DNA of 64,000 nt, taken from Delphinus delphis (Eukaryota; Chordata; Mammalia; Artiodactyla; Delphinidae). The stretch is from assembly GCF_949987515.2 (NCBI RefSeq), contig NW_027192671.1, forward strand, positions 62,001 to 126,000, written 5' to 3'. A model generated the notes under the pieces. The model saw only the letters and a program-made list of their open reading frames with translations. It ran no database searches and was not told the DNA's origin. Below are positions 49,808 to 62,440 of this stretch, piece by piece (the stretch's first letter is position 1; each line of letters begins with the position of its first letter). Made by a program: the position numbers and the translations under genes.

Positions 49808-51387
49808 TTGGCCAAAAAGAGCGTATGCGTTTTTTCCTGAATATATTCAGGGAAAAACGCATACGCCCTTTTTGGTCAACCAAGCAAACTTGCAAAGGAA
49901 ATCTGCAGTACAATGAAGTCTCACTTCCCCCCAGTCAAAAGGGCCATCTGAAAAAAGTGTAAAATCCAGAAAGGCAGGACAGGCCATGGAGAACTGGGAG
50001 CCTTGTTATGCTGATGGGCGGGATGTAAATTGCCAACAGACACTTGGGAGAAGTGTATGGTGTTTCCTGAAACATCTAAAAAACAAAGCAACAGAGCCTA
50101 GGGCACTTCCACTTATGGTCCTATAGCTTAGGGAAATTAAAATCAAAAAGACACAGCCACTGCAAAGTTTGGGACGCCTCTGTTTACAAGAACCTCGTTT
50201 ACAATACAAGTTCAACATCGCAGAAAGTGAAAAATGGATAAAGAAGTTGTGGTATTCACTTACAAAGCAATATCACTCAGCAATGAAATCTATGTCATCA
50301 GGCCCTTAGCAGCACAATGAGTGGATTCAGGTATGATGATTCTAACTGAAATAAGTCACACAGAAAAAGAAACATCATAAGATATCAGTAATACACGGAA
50401 TGTAAACTTGGCTACACAGGAACTGAATTACAGAACAGAACAGGGTCTCAAATTTAGAAAACCAACTTATGCTTGCTTAAGGGTAAAGGTGAGTTGGGGT
50501 GCTGCATAAAACCAGAGATTGAAATGAGCACAGATAAAGTTCCTTAAGCCAAATATGGAATAGACAAGAGCTACTCCTTGCTCAACGCAATGGACTCAAC
50601 ACCGCATTTTAAACGCCTAAGAATGTACCTGACTAGTAAGTATCTTAAAACCTATGGATTGCTATGTCTCCGAAAGAGAATCAAGCATGTGTACAGGGGC
50701 ATAAACGCAGCAGTGATAGGATTGGAGAGATTCGGTGAGGAAATGAAGACCCATTGAAGTCATATTGCATGGTACCCATTCCACGGGTTTCAACTACCCA
50801 GGTTTTAGGTATTCTTCCTTCAGCTAAAACATGCATGTGGAACCCAGAGTATGATCAACCATGTGATCGGGAGACGTGTTCAAATATGTCTCAGTTTTCG
50901 TACCCTGGTACTCGGGTACAACATTCCAGACGCTTTACTAACACTCTCCCGACTTGGAGAGTCAGTCCCTTTAACCTCCTGTTTGGCCCAGTTTGCAATT
51001 TCTGCGGAAGATGAACAGGAATAGCGAGAACCAATGAGAGACTAGCTGGAGGTGTCTGGACGGGCAAATTTAACTCTCATTTCCCACCAGGAAGAGGAAT
51101 TAACCAAAGGCTCAGCGTGCCGTGCCGGAACCAGATTAGGGCCTGAAGCCATCCTGCGGTGTTGCGGCCAGCTCACAAGAAAGCGAGTTGAAGAAAGGAG
51201 CTCAGGGGCACTGTAATTCACAAACCTGCAGAGTTATAAATGACAGCCATCGTCCAAAAATAGACTGAAGTAAGGCTGCCAAGAGGACTTGAAAGTGGGG
51301 CAGAATTGCAGGAAACCGATTTCAGGAGGTAGACTGGAATTGCATTGAAAGCATAGGAAAAGAGGCAGAACGTCCACAATGATGCAC
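49808..51387 (+). repeat. Satellite monomer M27 (1,580 bp)
   Basis: Length site CAGAG. The palindrome has three defects (AAGAGCG, TCAGGGAAAA, TTGGTCAAC). CGTACC near 50,900 is the same state as in long-form left units. Confidence 0.9.
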
Positions 51388-52966
51388 TTGGCCAAAAAGG
51401 GCGTATGCGTTTTTTCCTGAATATATTCAGGAAAAAACGCATACGCCCTTTTTGGCCAACCAAGCAAGCTTGCAAAGGAAATCTGCACTACAATGAAGTC
51501 TCACTTCCCCCCGGTCAAAAGGGCCATCTGAAAAAAGTGTAAAATCCAGAAAGGCAGGACAGGCCATGGAGAACTGGGAGCCTTGTTATGCTGATGGGCG
51601 GGATGTAAATTGCCAACAACCACTCGGGAGAAGTGTATGGTGTTTCCTGAAACATCTAAAAAACAAAGCAACAGAACCTAGGGCACTTCCACTTATGGTC
51701 CTATAGCTTAGGGAAATTAAAATCAAAAAGACACAGCCACCCCAAAGTTTGGAACGGCTCTGTTTACAAGAACCTCGTTTACAGTACAAGTTCAACATCG
51801 CAGAAAGTGAAAAATGGATAAAGAAGTTGTGGTATTTACTTACAAAGCAATATCACTCAGCAATGAAATCTGTGTCATCAGGCCCTTAGCAGCACAATGA
51901 GTGGATTCAGGTATGATGATTCTAACTGAAATAAGTCACACAGAAAAAGAAACATCATAAGATATCAGTAATACACGGAATGTAAACTTGGCTACACAGG
52001 AACTGAATTACAGAACAGAACAGGGTCTCAAATTTAGAAAACCAACTTATTCTTGCTTAAGGGTAAAGGTGAGTTGGGGTGCTGCATAAAACCAGAGATT
52101 GAAATGAGCACAGATAAAGTTCCTTAAGCCAAATATGGAATAGACAAGAGCTACTCCTTGCTCAACGAAATGGACTCAACACCGCATATTAAACGCCTAA
52201 GAAGGTACCTGTCTAGTAAGTATCTTAAAACCTATGGATTGCTATGTCTCCGAAAGAGAATCAAGCATGTGTACAGGGGCATAAACGCAGCAGTGATAGG
52301 ATTTGAGAGGTTCGTGAGCAAATGAAGACCCTTTGAAGTCATATTGCATGGTACCCATTACACGGGTCTCAACTCTCCAGGTTTAAGGTATTCTTCCTTC
52401 AGCTAAAACATGCATGTGGAACCCAGAGTATGATCAACCGTGTGAACGGGAGACGTGTTCAAATATGTCTCAGTTTTCCTCCCCTGGTACTCGGGTGCAA
52501 CATTCCAGACGCTTTACTAACACCCTCCCGACTTGGAGAGTCAGTCCCTTTAACCTCCTGTTTGGCCCAGTTTGCAATTTCTGCGGAAGGTGAACAGGAA
52601 TAGCGAGAACCAATGAGAGACTAGCTGGAGGTGTCTGGACGGGCAAATTTAACTCTAATTTCCCACCAGGAAGAGGAATTAACCAAAGGCTCAGCGTGCC
52701 GTGCCGGAACCAGATTAGGGCCTGAAGCCATCCTGCGGTGTTGCGGCCAGCTCACAAGAAAGTGAGTTGTAGAAAGGAGCTCAGGGGCACTGTAATTCAC
52801 AAACCTGCAGAGTTATAAATGACAGCTATCGTCCAAAAATAGACTGAAGTAAGGCTGCCAAGAGGACTTGAAAGCGGGGCAGAGTTGCAGGAAACCGATT
52901 TCAGGAGGTAGACTGAAATTGCATTGAAAGCATAGGAAAAGAGGCAGAACGTCCACAATGATGCAC
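51388..52966 (+). repeat. Satellite monomer M28 (1,579 bp)
   Basis: Length site CAGAG, perfect palindrome. One base is missing in GGTTCGTGAGC near 52,310. Confidence 0.9.
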
Positions 52967-54546
52967 TTGGCCAAAAAGGGCATATGCGTTTTTTCCTGAA
53001 TATATTCAGGAAAAAACGCATACGCCCTTTTTGGCCAACCAAGCAAGCTTGCAAAGGAAATCTGCACTACAATGAAGTCTCACTTCCCCCCGGTCAAAAG
53101 GGCCATCTGAAAAAAGTGTAAAATCCAGAAAGGCAGGACAGGCCATGGAGAACTGGGAGCCTTGTTATGCTGATGGGCGGGATGTAAATTGCCAACAGAC
53201 ACTTGGGAGAAGTGTATGGTGTTTCCTGAAACATCTAAAAAACAAAGCAACAGAGCCTAGGGCACTTCCACTTATGGTCCTATAGCTTAGGGAAATTAAA
53301 ATCAAAAAGACACAGCCACCCCAAAGTTTGGGACGCCTCAGTTTACAAGAACCTCGTTTACCGTACAAGTTCAACATCGCAGAAAGTGAAAAATGGATAA
53401 AGAAGTTGTGGTATTTACTTACAAAGCAATATCACTCAGCAATGAAATCTGTGTCCTCAGGCCCTTAGCAGCACAATGAGTGGATTCAGGTATGATGATT
53501 CTAACTGAAATAAGTCACACAGAAAAAGAAACATCATAAGATATCAGTAATACACGGAATGTAAACTTGGCTACACAGGAACTGAATTACAGAACAGAAC
53601 AGGGTCTCAAATTTAGAAAACCAACTTATTCTTGCTTAAGGGTAAAGGTGAGTTGGGGTGCTACATAAAACCAGAGATTGAAATGAGCACAGATAAAGTT
53701 CCTTAAGCCAAATATGGAATAGACAAGAGCTACTCCTTCCTCAACGAAATGGACTCAACACCGCATATTAAACGCCTAAGAATGTACCTGACTAGTAAGT
53801 ATCTTAAAACCTATGGATTGCTATGTCTCCGAAAGAGAATCAAGCATGTGTACAGGGGCATAAACGCAGCAGTGATAGGATTGGAGAGGTTCGGTGAGCA
53901 AATGAAGACCCTTTGAAGTCATATTGCATGGTACCCATTCCACGGGTTTCAACTACCCAGGTTTAAGGTATTCTTCCTTCAGCTAAAACATGCATGTGGA
54001 ACCTAGAGTATGATCAACCATGTGAACGGGAGACGTGTTCAAATATGTCTCAGTTTTCCTCCCCTGGTACTCGGGTGCAACATTCCAGACGCTTTACTAA
54101 CACTCTCCCCACTTGGAGAGTCAGCGCCTTTAACCTCCTGTTTGGCCCAGTTTGCAATTTCTGCGGAAGATGAACAGGAATAGCGAGAACCAATGAGAGG
54201 CTAGCTGGAGGTGTCTGGACGGGCAAATTTAACTCTCATTTCCCACCAGGAAGAGGAAATAACCAAAGGCTCAGTGTGCCGTGCCGGAACCAGATTAGGG
54301 CCTGAAGCCATCCTGCGGTGTTGCGGCCAGGTCACAAGAAAGCGAGTTGAAGAAAGGAGCTCAGGGGCACTGTAATTCACAAACCTGCAGAGTTATAAAT
54401 GACAGCTATCGTCCAAAAATAGACTGAAGTAAGGCTGCCAAGAGGACTTGAAAGCGGGGCAGAATTGCAGGAAACCGATTTCAGGAGGTAGACTGGAATT
54501 GCATTGAAAGCATAGGAAAAGAGGCAGAACGTCCACAATGATGCAC
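52967..54546 (+). repeat. Satellite monomer M29 (1,580 bp)
   Basis: Length site CTAGAG. The palindrome has one CpG transition (GGGCATATG). GTGCTACATAAAACC and CTCCTTCCTCAACG are shared with M32, 4,737 bp downstream. Confidence 0.9.
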
Positions 54547-56125
54547 TTGGCCAAAAAGGGCGTATGCGTTTTTTCCTGAATATATTCAGGAAAAAACGCA
54601 TACGCCCTTTTTGGCCAACCAAGCAAGCTTGCAAAGGAAATCTGCACTACAATGAAGTCTCACTTCCCCCCAGTCAAAAGGGCCATCTGAAAAAAGTGTA
54701 AAATCCAGAAAGGCAACAGGCCATTGAGAACTGGGAGCCTTGTTATGCTGATGGGCGGGATGTAAATTGCCAACAGACACTCGGGAGAAGTGTATGGTGT
54801 TTCCTGAAACATCTAAAAAACAAAGCAACAGAGCCTAGGGCACTTCCACTTATGGTCCTATAGCTTAGGGAAATTAAAATGAAAAAGACACAGCCACCCC
54901 AAAGTTTGGAACGGCTCTGTTTACAAGAACCTCGTTTACAGTACAAGTTCAACATCGCAGAAAGTGAAAAATGGATAAAGAAGTTGTGGTATTTACTTAC
55001 AAAGCAATATCACTCAGCAATGAAATCTGTGTCCTCAGGCCCTTAGCAGCACAATGAGTGGATTCAGGTATGATGATTCTAACTGAAATAAGTCACACAG
55101 AAAAAAGAAACATCATAAGATATCAGTAATACACGGAATGGAAACTTGGCTACACAGGAACTGAATTACAGAACAGAACAGGGTCTCAAATTTAGAAAAA
55201 CAACTTATTCTTGCTTAAGGGTAAAGGTGAGTTGGGGTGCTGCATAAAACCAGAGATTGAAATGAGCACAGATAAAGTTCCTTAAGCCAAATATGGAATA
55301 GACAAGAGCTACTCCTTGCTCAACGAAATGGACTCAACACCCCATATTAAACGCCTAAGAATGTACCTGACTAGTAAGTATCTTAAAACCTATGGATTGC
55401 TATGTCTCCGAAAGAGAATCAAACATGTGTACAGGGGCATAAACGCAGCAGTGATAGGAATGGAGAGGTTCGGTGAGCAAATGAAGACCCTTTGAAATCA
55501 TATTGCATGGTACCCATTCCACGGGTTTCAACTACCCAGGTTTAAGGTATTCTTCCTTCAGCTAAAACATGCATGTGGAACCTAGAGTATGATCAACCAT
55601 GTGATCGGGAGACGTGTTCAAATATGTCTCAGTTTTCCTCCCCTGGTACTCGGGTGCAACATTCCAGACGCTTTACTAACACTCTCCCCACTTGGAGAGT
55701 CAGCACCTTTAACCTCCTGTTTGGCACAGTTTGCAATTTCTGCGGAAGATGAACAGGAATAGCGAGAACCAATGAGAGGCTAGCTGGAGGTGTCTGGACG
55801 GGCAAATTTAACTCTCATTTCCCACCAGGAAGAGGAAATAACCAAAGGCTCAGCGTGCCGTACCGGAACCAGATTAGGGCCTGAAGCCATCCTGCGGTGT
55901 TGCGGCCAGGTCACAAGAAAGCGAGTTGAAGAAAGGAGCTCAGGGGCACTGTAATTCACACACCTGCAGAGTTATAAATGACAGCTATCGTCCAAAAATA
56001 GACTGAAGTAAGGCTGCCAAGAGGACTTGAAAGCGGGGCAGAATTGCAGGAAACCGATTTCAGGAGGTAGACTGGAATTGCATTGAAAGCATAGGAAAAG
56101 AGGCAGAACGTCCACAATGATGCAC
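54547..56125 (+). repeat. Satellite monomer M30 (1,579 bp)
   Basis: Perfect palindrome. GGCAACAGGCCATTGAG (two bases lost) near 54,712, AGGAATGGAGAGG, TTTGAAATCATATTGC and GGCACAGTTTGC are all shared with M31. Confidence 0.9.
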
Positions 56126-57703
56126 TTGGCCAAAAAGGGCGTATGCGTTTTTTCCTGAATATATTCAGGAAAAAACGCATACGCCCTTTTTGGCCAACCA
56201 AGCAAGCTTGCAAAGGAAATCTGCACTACAATGAAGTCTCACTTCCCCCCAGTCAAAAGGGCCATCTGAAAAAAGTGTAAAATCCAGAAAGGCAACAGGC
56301 CATTGAGAACTGGGAGCCTTGTTATGCTGATGGGCGGGATGTAAATTGCCAACAGACACTCGGGAGAAGTGTATGGTGTTTCCTGAAACATCTAAAAAAC
56401 AAAGCAACAGAGCCTAGGGCACTTCCACTTATGGTCCTATAGCTTAGGGAAATTAAAATGAAAAAGACACAGCCACCCCAAAGTTTGGAACGGCTCTGTT
56501 TACAAGAACCTCGTTTACAGTACAAGTTCAACATCGCAGAAAGTGAAAAATGGATAAAGAAGTTGTGGTATTTACTTACAAAGCAATATCACTCAGCAAT
56601 GAAATCTGTGTCATCAGGCCCTTAGCAGCACAATGAGTGGATTCAGGTATGATGATTCTAACTGAAATAAGTCACACAGAAAAAGAAACATCATAAGATA
56701 TCAGTAATACACGGAATGGAAACTTGGCTACACAGGAACTGAATTACAGAACAGAACAGGGTCTCAAATTTAGAAAAACAACTTATTCTTGCTTAAGGGT
56801 AAAGGTGAGTTGGGGTGCTGCATAAAACCAGAGATTGAAATGAGCACAGATAAAGTTCCTTAAGCCAAATATGGAATAGACAAGAGCTACTCCTTGCTCA
56901 ACGAAATGGATTCAACACCCCATATTAAACGCCTAAGAATGTACCTGACTAGTAAGTATCTTAAAACCTATGGATTGCTATGTCTCCGAAAGAGAATCAA
57001 GCATGTGTACAGGGGCATAAACGCAGCAGTGATAGGAATGGAGAGGTTCGGTGAGCAAATGAAGACCCTTTGAAATCATATTGCATGGTACCCATTCCAC
57101 GGGTTTCAACTACCCAGGTTTAAGGTATTCTTCCTTCAGCTAAAACATGCATGTGGAACCTAGAGTATGATCAACCATGTGATCGGGAGACGTGTTCAAA
57201 TATGTCTCAGTTTTCCTCCCCTGGTACTCGGGTGCAACATTCCAGACGCTTTACTAACACTCTCCCCACTTGGAGAGTCAGCACCTTTAACCTCCTGTTT
57301 GGCACAGTTTGCAATTTCTGCGGAAGATGAACAGGAATAACGAGAACCAATGAGAGGCTAGCTGGAGGTGTCTGGACGGGCAAATTTAACTCTCATTTCC
57401 CACCAGGAAGAGGAAATAACCAAAGGCTCAGCGTGCCGTACCGGAACCAGATTAGGGCCTGAAGCCATCCTGCGGTGTTGCGGCCAGGTCACAAGAAAGC
57501 GAGTTGAAGAAAGGAGCTCAGGGGCACTGTAATTCACACACCTGCAGAGTTATAAATGACAGCTATCGTCCAAAAATAGACTGAAGTAAGGCTGCCAAGA
57601 GGACTTGAAAGCGGGGCAGAATTGCAGGAAACCGATTTCAGGAGGTAGACTGGAATTGCATTGAAAGCATAGGAAAAGAGGCAGAACGTCCACAATGATG
57701 CAC
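56126..57703 (+). repeat. Satellite monomer M31 (1,578 bp)
   Basis: Adjacent near-copy of M30 by single-unit duplication. Perfect palindrome. CACACACCTGCAG follows in M30, M31 and M32 ends. Confidence 0.9.
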
Positions 57704-59283
57704 TTGGCCAAAAAGGGCGTATGGGTTTTTTCCTGAATATATTCAGGAAAAAACGCATACGCCCTTTTTGGCCAACCAAGCAAGCTTGCAAAGGAAATCT
57801 GCACTACAATGAAGTCTCACTTCCCCCCGGTCAAAAGGGCCATCTGAAAAAAGTGTAAAATCCAGAAAGGCAGGACAGGCCATGGAGAACTGGGAGCCTT
57901 GTTATGCTGATGGGCGGGATGTAAATTGCCAACAACCACTCGGGAGAAGTGTATGGTGTTTCCTGAAACATCTAAAAAACAAAGCAACAGAGCCTAGGGC
58001 ACTTCCACTTATGGTCCTATAGCTTAGGGAAATTAAAATCAAAAAGACACAGCCACCCCAAAGTTTGGAACGGCTCTGTTTACAAGAACCTCGTTTACAG
58101 TACAAGTTCAACATCGCAGAAAGTGAAAAATGGATAAAGAAGTTGTGGTATTTACTTACAAAGCAATATCACTCAGCAATGAAATCTGTGTCCTCAGGCC
58201 CTTAGCAGCACAATGAGTGGATTCAGGTATGATGATTCTAACTGAAATAAGTCACACAGAAAAAGAAACATCATAAGATATCAGTAATACACGGAATGTA
58301 AACTTGGCTACACAGGAACTGAATTACAGAACAGAACAGGGTCTCAAATTTAGAAAACCAACTTATTCTTGCTTAAGGGTAAAGGTGAGTTGGGGTGCTA
58401 CATAAAACCAGAGATTGAAATGAGCACAGATAAAGTTCCTTAAGCCAAATATGGAATAGACAAGAGCTACTCCTTCCTCAACGAAATGGACTCAACACCC
58501 CATATTAAACGCCTAAGAATGTACCTGACTAGTAAGTATCTTAAAACCTATGGATTGCTATGTCTCCGAAAGAGAATCAAGCATGTGTACAGGGGCATAA
58601 ACGCAGCAGTGATAGGATTGGAGAGGTTCGGTGAGCAAATGAAGACCCTTTGAAGTCATATTGCATGGTACCCATTCCACGGGTTTCAACTACCCAGGTT
58701 TAAGGTATTCTTCCTTCAGCTAAAACATGCATGTGGAACCTAGAGTATGATCAACCATGTGAACGGGAGACGTGTTCAAATATGTCTCAGTTTTCCTCCC
58801 CTGGTACTCGGGTGCAACATTCCAGACGCTTTACTAACACTCTCCCCACTTGGAGAGTCAGCGCCTTTAACCTCCTGTTTGGCCCAGTTTGCAATTTCTG
58901 CGGAAGATGAACAGGAATAGCGAGAACCAATGAGAGGCTAGCTGGAGGTGTCTGGACGGGCAAATTTAACTCTCATTTCCCACCAGGAAGAGGAAATAAC
59001 CAAAGGCTCAGTGTGCCGTGCCGGAACCAGATTAGGGCCTGAAGCCATCCTGCGGTGTTGCGGCCAGGTCACAAGAAAGCGAGTTGAAGAAAGGAGCTCA
59101 GGGGCACTGTAATTCACACACCTGCAGAGTTATAAATGACAGCTATCGTCCAAAAATAGACTGAAGTAAGGCTGCCAAGAGGACTTGAAAGCGGGGCAGA
59201 ATTGCAGGAAACCGATTTCAGGAGGTAGACTGGAATTGCATTGAAAGCATAGGAAAAGAGGCAGAACGTCCACAATGATGCAC
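57704..59283 (+). repeat. Satellite monomer M32 (1,580 bp)
   Basis: Related to M29. The palindrome has one transversion (GTATGGGTTT), shared with M34. Confidence 0.9.
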
Positions 59284-60861
59284 TTGGCCAAAAAGGGCGT
59301 ATGCGTTTTTTCCTGAATATATTCAGGAAAAAACGCATACGCCCTTTTTGGCCAACCAAGCAAGCTTGCAAAGGAAATCTGCACTACAATGAAGTCTCAC
59401 TTCCCCCCGGTCAAAAGGGCCATCTGAAAAAAGTGTAAAATACAGAAAGGCAACAGGCCATTGAGAACTGGGAGCCTTGTTATGCTGATGGGCGGGATGT
59501 AAATTGCCAACAGACACTTGGGAGAAGTGTATGGTGTTTCCTGAAACATCTAAAAAACAAAGCAACAGAGCCTAGGGCACTTCCACTTATGGTCCTATAG
59601 CTTAGGGAAATTAAAATCAAAAAGACACAGCCACCCCAAAGTTTGGAACGGCTCTGTTTACAAGAACCTCGTTTACAGTACAAGTTCAACATCGCAGAAA
59701 GGGAAAAATGGATAAACAAGTTGTGGTATTCACTTACAAAGCAATATCACTCAGCAATGAAATCTATGTCATCAGGCCCTTAGCAGCACAATGAGTGGAT
59801 TCAGGTATGATGATTCTAACTGAAATAAGTCACACAGAAAAAGAAACATCATAAGATATCACTAATACACGGAATGGAAACTTGGCTACACAGGAACTGA
59901 ATTACAGAACAGAACAGGGTCTCAAATTTAGAAAAACAACTTATGCTTGCTTAAGGGGAAAGGTGAGTTGGGGTGCTGCATAAAACCAGAGATTGAAATG
60001 AGCACAGATAAAGTTCCTTAAGCCAAATATGGAATAGACAAGAGCTACTCCTTGCTCAATGAAATGGACTCAACACTGCATATTAAACGCCTAAGAATGT
60101 ACCTGACTTGTAAGTATCTTAAAACCTATGGATTGCTATGTCTCCGAAAGAGAATCAAGCATGTGTACAGGGGCATAAACGCAGCAGTGATAGGATTGGA
60201 GAGGTTCGGTGAGCAAATGAAGACCCTTTGAAGTCATATTGCATGGTACCCATTCCACGGGTTTCAAATACCCAGGTTTAAGGTATTCTTCCTTCAGCTA
60301 AAACATGCATGTGGAACCCAGAGTATGATCAACCATGTGAACGGGAGACGTGTTCAAATATGTCTCAGTTTTCCTCCCCTGGTACTCGGGTGCAACATTC
60401 CAGACGCTTTACTAACACTCTCCCGACTTGGAGAGTCAGTCCCTTTAACCTCCTGTTTGGCCCAGTTTGCAATTTCTGCGGAAGATCAACAGGAATAGCG
60501 AGAACCAAGGAGAGGCTAGCTGGAGGTGTCTGGACGGGCAAATTTAACTCTCATTTCCCAACAGGAAGAGGAAATAACCAAAGGCTCAGCGTGCCGTACC
60601 GGAACCAGATTAGGGCCTGAAGCCATCCTGCGGTGTTGCAGCCAGCTCAAAAGAAAGCGAGTTGAAGAAAGGAGCTCAGGGGCACTGTAATTCACAAACC
60701 TGCAGAGTTATAAATGACAGCTATCGTCCAAAAATATACTGAAGTAAGGCTGCCAAGAGGACTTGAAAGCGGGGCAGAATTGCAGGAAACCGATTTCAGG
60801 AGGTAGACTGGAATTGCATTGAAAGCATAGGAAAAGAGGCAGGACGTCCACAATGATGCAC
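59284..60861 (+). repeat. Satellite monomer M33 (1,578 bp)
   Basis: Perfect palindrome. Carries the two-base loss GGCAACAGGCC seen in M30 and M31. Length site CAGAG. Confidence 0.9.
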
Positions 60862-62440
60862 TTGGCCAAAAAGGGCGTATGGGTTTTTTCCTGAATATAT
60901 TCAGGAAAAAACGCATACGCCCTTTTTGGCCAACCAAGCAAGCTTGCAAAGGAAATCTGCACTACAATGAAGTCTCACTTCCCCCCGGTCAAAAGGGCCA
61001 TCTGAAAAAAGTGTAAAATCCAGAAAGGCAGGACAGGCCATGGAGAACTGGGAGCCTTGTTATGCTGATGGGCGGGATGTAAATTGCCAACAACCACTCG
61101 GGAGAAGTGTATGGTGTTTCCTGAAACATCTAAAAAACAAAGCAACAGAGCCTAGGGCACTTCCACTTATGGTCCTATAGCTTAGGGAAATTAAAATCAA
61201 AAAGACACAGCCACCCCAAAGTTTGGAACGGCTCTGTTTACAAGAACCTCGTTTACAGTACAAGTTCAACATCGCAGAAAGTGAAAAATGGATAAAGAAG
61301 TTGTGGTATTTACTTACAAAGCAATATCACTCAGCAATGAAATCTGTGTCATCAGGCCCTTAGCAGCACAATGAGTGGATTCAGGTATGATGATTCTAAC
61401 TGAAATAAGTCACACAGAAAAAGAAACATCATAAGATATCAGTAATACACGGAATGGAAACTTGGCTACACAGGAACTGAATTACAGAACAGAACAGGGT
61501 CTCAAATTTAGAAAACCAACTTATGCTTGCTTAAGGGTAAAGGTGAGTTGGGGTGCTGCATAAAACCAGAGATTGAAATGAGCACAGATAAAGTTCCTTA
61601 AGCCAAATATGGAATAGACAAGAGCTACTCCTTGCTCAACGAAATGGACTCAACACTCCATATTAAACGCCTAAGAATGTACCTGACTAGTAAGTATCTT
61701 AAAACCTATGGATTGCTATGTCTCCGAAAGAGAATCAAGCATGTGTACAGGGGCATAAACGCAGCAGTGATAGGATTGGAGAGGTTCGGTGAGCAAATGA
61801 AGACCCTTTGAAATCAAATTGCATGGTACCCATTCCACGGGTTTCAAATACCCAGGTTTAAGGTATTCTTCCTTCAGCTAAAACATGCATGTGGAACCTA
61901 GAGTATGATCAACCATGTGATCGGGAGACGTGTTCAAATATGTCTCAGTTTTCCTCCCCTGGTACTCGGGTGCAACATTCCAGACGCTTTACTAACACTC
62001 TCCCCACTTGGAGAGTCAGTCCCTTTAACCTCCTGTTTGGCCCAGTTTGCAATTTCTGCGGAAGATGAACAGGAATAGCGAGAACCAATGAGAGGCTAGC
62101 TGGAGGTGTCTGGACGGGCAAATTTACTCTCATTTCCCACCAGGAAGAGGAATTAACCAAAGGCTCAGCATGCCGGGCCGGAACCAGATTAGGGCCTGAA
62201 GCCATCCTGCGGTGTTGCGGCCAGGTCACAAGAAAGCGAGTTGAAGAAAGGAGCTCAGGGGCACTGTAATTCACAAACCTGCAGAGTTATAAATGACAGC
62301 TATCGTCCAAAAATAGACTGAAGTAAGGCTGCCAAGAGGACTTGAATGCGGGGCAGAATTGCAGGAACCCGATTTCAGGAGGTAGACTGGAATTGCATTG
62401 AAAGCATAGGAAAAGAGGCAGAACGTCCACAATGATGCAC
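60862..62440 (+). repeat. Satellite monomer M34 (1,579 bp)
   Basis: Length site CTAGAG. One base is lost in AAATTTACTCTC near 62,122. The palindrome has the GTATGGGTTT transversion. Confidence 0.9.
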
